The notes under the pieces were generated by a model. It did not search any database and had not been told where the DNA came from. It worked only from the letters and a program-made list of their open reading frames with translations. 64,000 bases of DNA from positions 1 to 64,000 of the forward strand of contig CAMAUL010000006.1 of assembly GCA_945861405.1 (NCBI GenBank). The letters run 5' to 3'. Shown here in pieces: positions 60,752 through 64,000 of this stretch. This stretch comes from Candidatus Methylobacter oryzae. Its GTDB lineage: Bacteria; Pseudomonadota; Gammaproteobacteria; Methylococcales; Methylomonadaceae. Numbering within the stretch: position 1 is the first letter of the stretch; the number at the start of each line of letters is the position of its first letter. The position numbers were made by a program, and so were the translations under genes.

Positions 60752-63577
60752 ATGAGTAAGCTGCTTAAACTTTTTCAAGATTCCTCTTCCCTCTATGGCA
60801 GCAATGCCGGTTTTGTTGAAAATTTATATGAACGCTACCTGGAAGACCCCGACTCGGTTGAACCCAGCTGGCAAGAAAAATTCAGCGAAATCCACAACGG
60901 CGCTGATTTTGAGACTCCTCACAGTCCTGTCATAGAACGCTTTGCACAACTGGCGCTTAAATCCCAAGGCAGATTGGCAAAATTACAAGGCTTTACCGAA
61001 GAAAGCGTCAAAAAGCAATCGGCTGTTGCCCGGCTGATTAATCATTACCGGGTTCGCGGACATCAAATTGCCGCCAATAATCCGCTGGGTAGAACCCTGC
61101 CTCCCCCGCCTGATATGGATCCTGCTTATTACGGCCTTTCCGAGCCCGACATGGATACGCTGTTCGACACCGGCACGCTTTACGGCGTTGACCGGTTGCC
61201 TTTGCGTGATATTATCGCCAACCTGCAAGAAATCTACTGCGGCAGCATCGGTTCCGAGTACATGCACATTGTCGACACTAATATCAGGCGTTGGATCATA
61301 AACCACCTGGAAAGCTCCAAAACCAACCTGGAACTGGAGCCTGAAAAAAAACACTGGCTGCTCAAATTACTGACTGCCGCCGAAGGCATAGAAAGCCATT
61401 TGCACAACCGGTTTGTCGGGCAAAAGCGTTTTTCCCTGGAAGGCGGCGAATCGCTGATTCCGATTCTGGACGAACTGATCCAAGGGTTCGGGACAAAAGG
61501 GATTAATGAAATCGTGATCGGCATGGCCCATCGGGGCCGGTTAAACGTATTGGTTAACATTCTGGGCAAAAGCCCAGCCAGCCTGTTCAATGACTTTGCC
61601 GGTACGTCGCCGCTTTCGCCGGGCGTCAGCACCGGCGATGTCAAATACCACATGGGTTTTTCATCCGACATTAGCACGTCCGGCGGCCCGGTACATTTGA
61701 CGCTGGCATTCAACCCGTCGCATCTTGAAATCATCAACCCGGTGGTCGAAGGTTCGGTTAAAGCCCGTCAGGACAGAAAGGGCAAAGACGGCAAAAACAC
61801 GGTCATCCCGATATTAATCCACGGCGATGCAGCCTTTTCCGGGCAAGGCATCATCATGGAAACCCTGAACATGTCGCAAACCCGCGCTTTTTCGACCGGC
61901 GGCACCGTGCATATCGTCATCAACAATCAAATCGGCTTTACCACCAGCAATCCGAAAGATGCGCGCTCCACGCTGTATTGCACCGATGTGGCCAGCATGA
62001 TCCAGGCACCGGTTTTTCATGTCAACGGCGATGATCCCGACGCGGTCATATTCGTCACCAAACTGGCGATGGATTACCGGATGACCTTTAACAAGGATGT
62101 GGTGATCGACCTTATTTGCTATCGCAGGCTTGGTCACAATGAAGCCGACGAACCTTCGGCCACCCAGCCCTTGATGTACAAAAAAATCCGCAAACTGAAA
62201 ACGACGCGGAAGCTTTATGCGGAAAAACTGATTAAAGCCGGGCTGATCACCGATGAACAAGCGGCAGAGCTGGAACAAAATTACCAACAGCTGCTGGAAG
62301 CCGGTGAAGTTGTTTCGCGGCCTGTTTTGGCCGACGGCCCCTACCCTTACACCAATCAATGGAATGAATTCCTGAACGCTGACTGGAAGTCAGCCTGCAA
62401 TACTTCGGTATCCATGGATCGCCTGCGCTTTTGCAACGACAGAATGCAACGGCTGCCAGCCGGTTTTGAAATGCATCCCAGAGTCGCCAAAGTCATGGAG
62501 AACCGCCGTAAAATGGCGGCGGGTGCCATGCCGCTGGACTGGGGTTTTGCCGAAAACATGGCCTATGCGACGCTGCTGATGGAAAAGTATCATGTCCGTT
62601 TGACCGGGCAGGATGTCGGACGCGGCACCTTTGTGCATCGCCATGCGGTGTTGCATAACCAATTGCACAATAAAACTTATACGCCGATCAAACACCTGGA
62701 CAAAGACCAGGGCAATGCGCAGATTTTCGACTCGCTGCTGTCCGAAGCGGGCGTGTTGGGTTTCGAATACGGCTACAGCACTACAATGCCGAATACCCTG
62801 GTTATCTGGGAAGCGCAATTCGGCGATTTTGCCAATGGCGCGCAAGTGGTTATCGACCAATTTATCAGTTCCGGCGAAACCAAATGGGGCCGCCTATGCC
62901 ATCTGGTGATGTTGCTGCCACACGGCTTTGAAGGCCAGGGGCCGGAGCACTCCTCCGCCCGGCTGGAGCGCTACCTGCAACTGTGCGCCGAACATAATAT
63001 CCAGGTTTGCAGCCCGACCACGCCTGCGCAAATATTCCACCTGCTGCGCCGCCAGATGCTGCGCCCGTACCGCAAACCGCTGATCGTAATGAGTCCCAAG
63101 AGCTTGCTGCGGCATAAACTTGCTGTTTCCACACTGGAGGATTTAACCGACGGTCAGTTCCTGCCTTTGATCGGTGAGCAGGACGACATCAACCCCAAAA
63201 AAGTGACCCGCCTTATCATGTGTTCCGGCAAAGTCTATTACGACCTGCTGGAAGCGCGTCGTCATGACGAGCTAAAGCATGTCGCTATAGCTCGCATAGA
63301 GCAACTCTACCCTTTCCCTGACGAGTTGTTTAGGGCGGAAGTGGCCAGATACCCGCAACTGAAAGAGTTCATCTGGTGCCAGGAAGAGCCGCAAAATCAG
63401 GGCGCATGGTATCAATCACGGCATCACTTCAGCGATAATCTCGACCCCAAAATCAGCATGACTTATGCCGGTCGCGAGGCCTCGGCCGCGCCTGCGGTCG
63501 GTAATTTCCGCGTCCATATCGAACAACAAAAAGCCGTCGTTCAATCGGCTCTTTACGGCAAACTTTCAGGAAAATAA
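60752..63577 (+). CDS. sucA: 2-oxoglutarate dehydrogenase E1 component
   Basis: A 941-residue thiamine-diphosphate enzyme that decarboxylates 2-oxoglutarate in the TCA cycle. The N-terminal YERYLEDPDSVEPSWQEKFS region is typical. The ThDP pocket includes GMAHRGRLNVLVNILGKSP, HGDAAFSGQGIIMETLNMSQ, VVIDLICYRRLGHNEADEPS and the pyrimidine domain LTGQDVGRGTFVHRHAVLH. The C-terminal region (LPHGFEGQGPEHSSARLERY) is intact. It is followed after 2 bases by sucB. Confidence 0.97.
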   Translation: MSKLLKLFQDSSSLYGSNAGFVENLYERYLEDPDSVEPSWQEKFSEIHNGADFETPHSPVIERFAQLALKSQGRLAKLQGFTEESVKKQSAVARLINHYRVRGHQIAANNPLGRTLPPPPDMDPAYYGLSEPDMDTLFDTGTLYGVDRLPLRDIIANLQEIYCGSIGSEYMHIVDTNIRRWIINHLESSKTNLELEPEKKHWLLKLLTAAEGIESHLHNRFVGQKRFSLEGGESLIPILDELIQGFGTKGINEIVIGMAHRGRLNVLVNILGKSPASLFNDFAGTSPLSPGVSTGDVKYHMGFSSDISTSGGPVHLTLAFNPSHLEIINPVVEGSVKARQDRKGKDGKNTVIPILIHGDAAFSGQGIIMETLNMSQTRAFSTGGTVHIVINNQIGFTTSNPKDARSTLYCTDVASMIQAPVFHVNGDDPDAVIFVTKLAMDYRMTFNKDVVIDLICYRRLGHNEADEPSATQPLMYKKIRKLKTTRKLYAEKLIKAGLITDEQAAELEQNYQQLLEAGEVVSRPVLADGPYPYTNQWNEFLNADWKSACNTSVSMDRLRFCNDRMQRLPAGFEMHPRVAKVMENRRKMAAGAMPLDWGFAENMAYATLLMEKYHVRLTGQDVGRGTFVHRHAVLHNQLHNKTYTPIKHLDKDQGNAQIFDSLLSEAGVLGFEYGYSTTMPNTLVIWEAQFGDFANGAQVVIDQFISSGETKWGRLCHLVMLLPHGFEGQGPEHSSARLERYLQLCAEHNIQVCSPTTPAQIFHLLRRQMLRPYRKPLIVMSPKSLLRHKLAVSTLEDLTDGQFLPLIGEQDDINPKKVTRLIMCSGKVYYDLLEARRHDELKHVAIARIEQLYPFPDELFRAEVARYPQLKEFIWCQEEPQNQGAWYQSRHHFSDNLDPKISMTYAGREASAAPAVGNFRVHIEQQKAVVQSALYGKLSGK

Positions 63578-63579
63578 CA

Positions 63580-64000
63580 ATGAGCATTGAAATCCTAGTT
63601 CCGAATCTACCCGAATCCGTTTCCGATGCAACGCTAATCACTTGGCATAAGCAGCCCGGCGACACCGTGGTCAAGAATGAAAACCTTGTCGACCTTGAAA
63701 CCGACAAAGTGGTACTTGAAGTTCCCGCACCGGAATCCGGTATCCTTGGAAAAATACTCAAGCAAAACGGCGCCATTGTGGTCGGCGGCGAAATATTGGC
63801 TTTGCTGGAACCCCAAGCCGTTGAGGCAAGCTCCAAAACGACGGCCGCCAGTGCAGAACCCGAGCAAGAAGAATCCGACATACCGCTAAGCCCTTCGGTA
63901 CGCCGGTTAATCGCTGAAAATGCGTTGGATCCTTCTGTGATCAAAGGCTCAGGAAAAGACGGTCGCTTAACTAAAACCGATGTGATGGATTATCTGCATA
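63580..64000 (+). CDS. sucB: Dihydrolipoyl succinyltransferase (E2), partial
   Basis: The first 140 codons of sucB. The N-terminal lipoyl domain has the lipoylated Lys in VDLETDKVVLEVPAPESG near residue 43. A Glu/Ser-rich linker follows, then the E1/E3-binding domain LSPSVRRLIAENALDPSVIK and GSGKDGRLTKTDVMDYL. The catalytic domain lies beyond the window. It forms the sucAB operon. Confidence 0.96.
   Translation, partial: MSIEILVPNLPESVSDATLITWHKQPGDTVVKNENLVDLETDKVVLEVPAPESGILGKILKQNGAIVVGGEILALLEPQAVEASSKTTAASAEPEQEESDIPLSPSVRRLIAENALDPSVIKGSGKDGRLTKTDVMDYLH

Overview
The window is a bacterial chromosome segment of moderate GC, most likely from a gammaproteobacterium. SucA/SucB, AlaC, KdsB, a PfkB kinase, the YciB-YciI-BolA block and the proA-nadD-rsfS order all fit. 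The mix of an NnrS protein, rubredoxin, an SmbP-like histidine-rich protein, a bacterial CDP-archaeol-synthase homologue and many short palindromic repeats would suit an environmental Methylococcales-type methanotroph. No methane-oxidation gene is present, so that placement is inference.

Layout. 1-160: 5' end of an IS110-family element. 174-4401: a secreted protein/NnrS/DUF2721 operon, rubredoxin, rimK and a TetR regulator. 4568-10686: a divergent RND efflux operon whose outer-membrane gene is frameshifted. 10901-11351: a RelE-type toxin-antitoxin pair. 11614-13993: a TonB receptor behind a cobalamin riboswitch. 14117-14619: yefM-yoeB. 14629-16579: a three-gene lipid operon (CDP-archaeol synthase homologue, YbhP-like phosphatase, CDP-alcohol phosphatidyltransferase). 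16997-21653: trm112-kdsB, alaC, hom-thrC. 21721-22028: a MITE. 22179-29534: recJ, a PpiC lipoprotein, bolA, yciI, yciB, a DUF1244 protein, a methyltransferase, a lipase-like lipoprotein and two small coiled-coil genes. 30265-31650: an IS3 element beside a relE fragment. 31758-34059: proA-nadD-rsfS. 34265-40511: an SmbP-like protein, a repeat-rich gap, an Mla-like lipid ABC system, a ferritin-like protein and a VanZ-like protein. 40591-42019: one intact and one deleted VapBC module. 42137-45425: a two-component system whose regulator is decayed, plus a broken TPR gene. 45719-51744: the molybdate locus (porin-modA-modB-modC-mop, divergent modE). 51791-56286: PfkB kinase, mgtA and two membrane proteins. 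56317-59133: feoABC. 59463-64000: an H-NS-like protein, a DUF2914 protein, sucA and partial sucB.

How genes work together. Metal and cofactor supply is a theme: B12 uptake (riboswitch plus TonB receptor), molybdate (ModE operator, a porin that may be an outer-membrane oxyanion channel, ModABC, Mop), ferrous iron (Feo with a candidate Fur box) and Mg (MgtA). Envelope lipid handling is the second theme (the Mla-like system and the CarS-like operon).

The most unusual property is the density of mobile short repeats. At least nine families can be recognised; several are nested. Some copies lie in frame inside otherwise intact proteins: MlaE-like, the YbhP-like phosphatase, FeoB, and a tandem 51-bp duplication in the MlaF-like gene. 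One repeat block sits between two copies of the modB start region. A MITE with perfect 22-bp terminal repeats and a 9-bp target duplication lies at 21712-22037. Several accessory genes are broken while the core genes are intact, so the breaks look like genuine decay more than general sequence error. I saw no CRISPR array, rRNA or tRNA.
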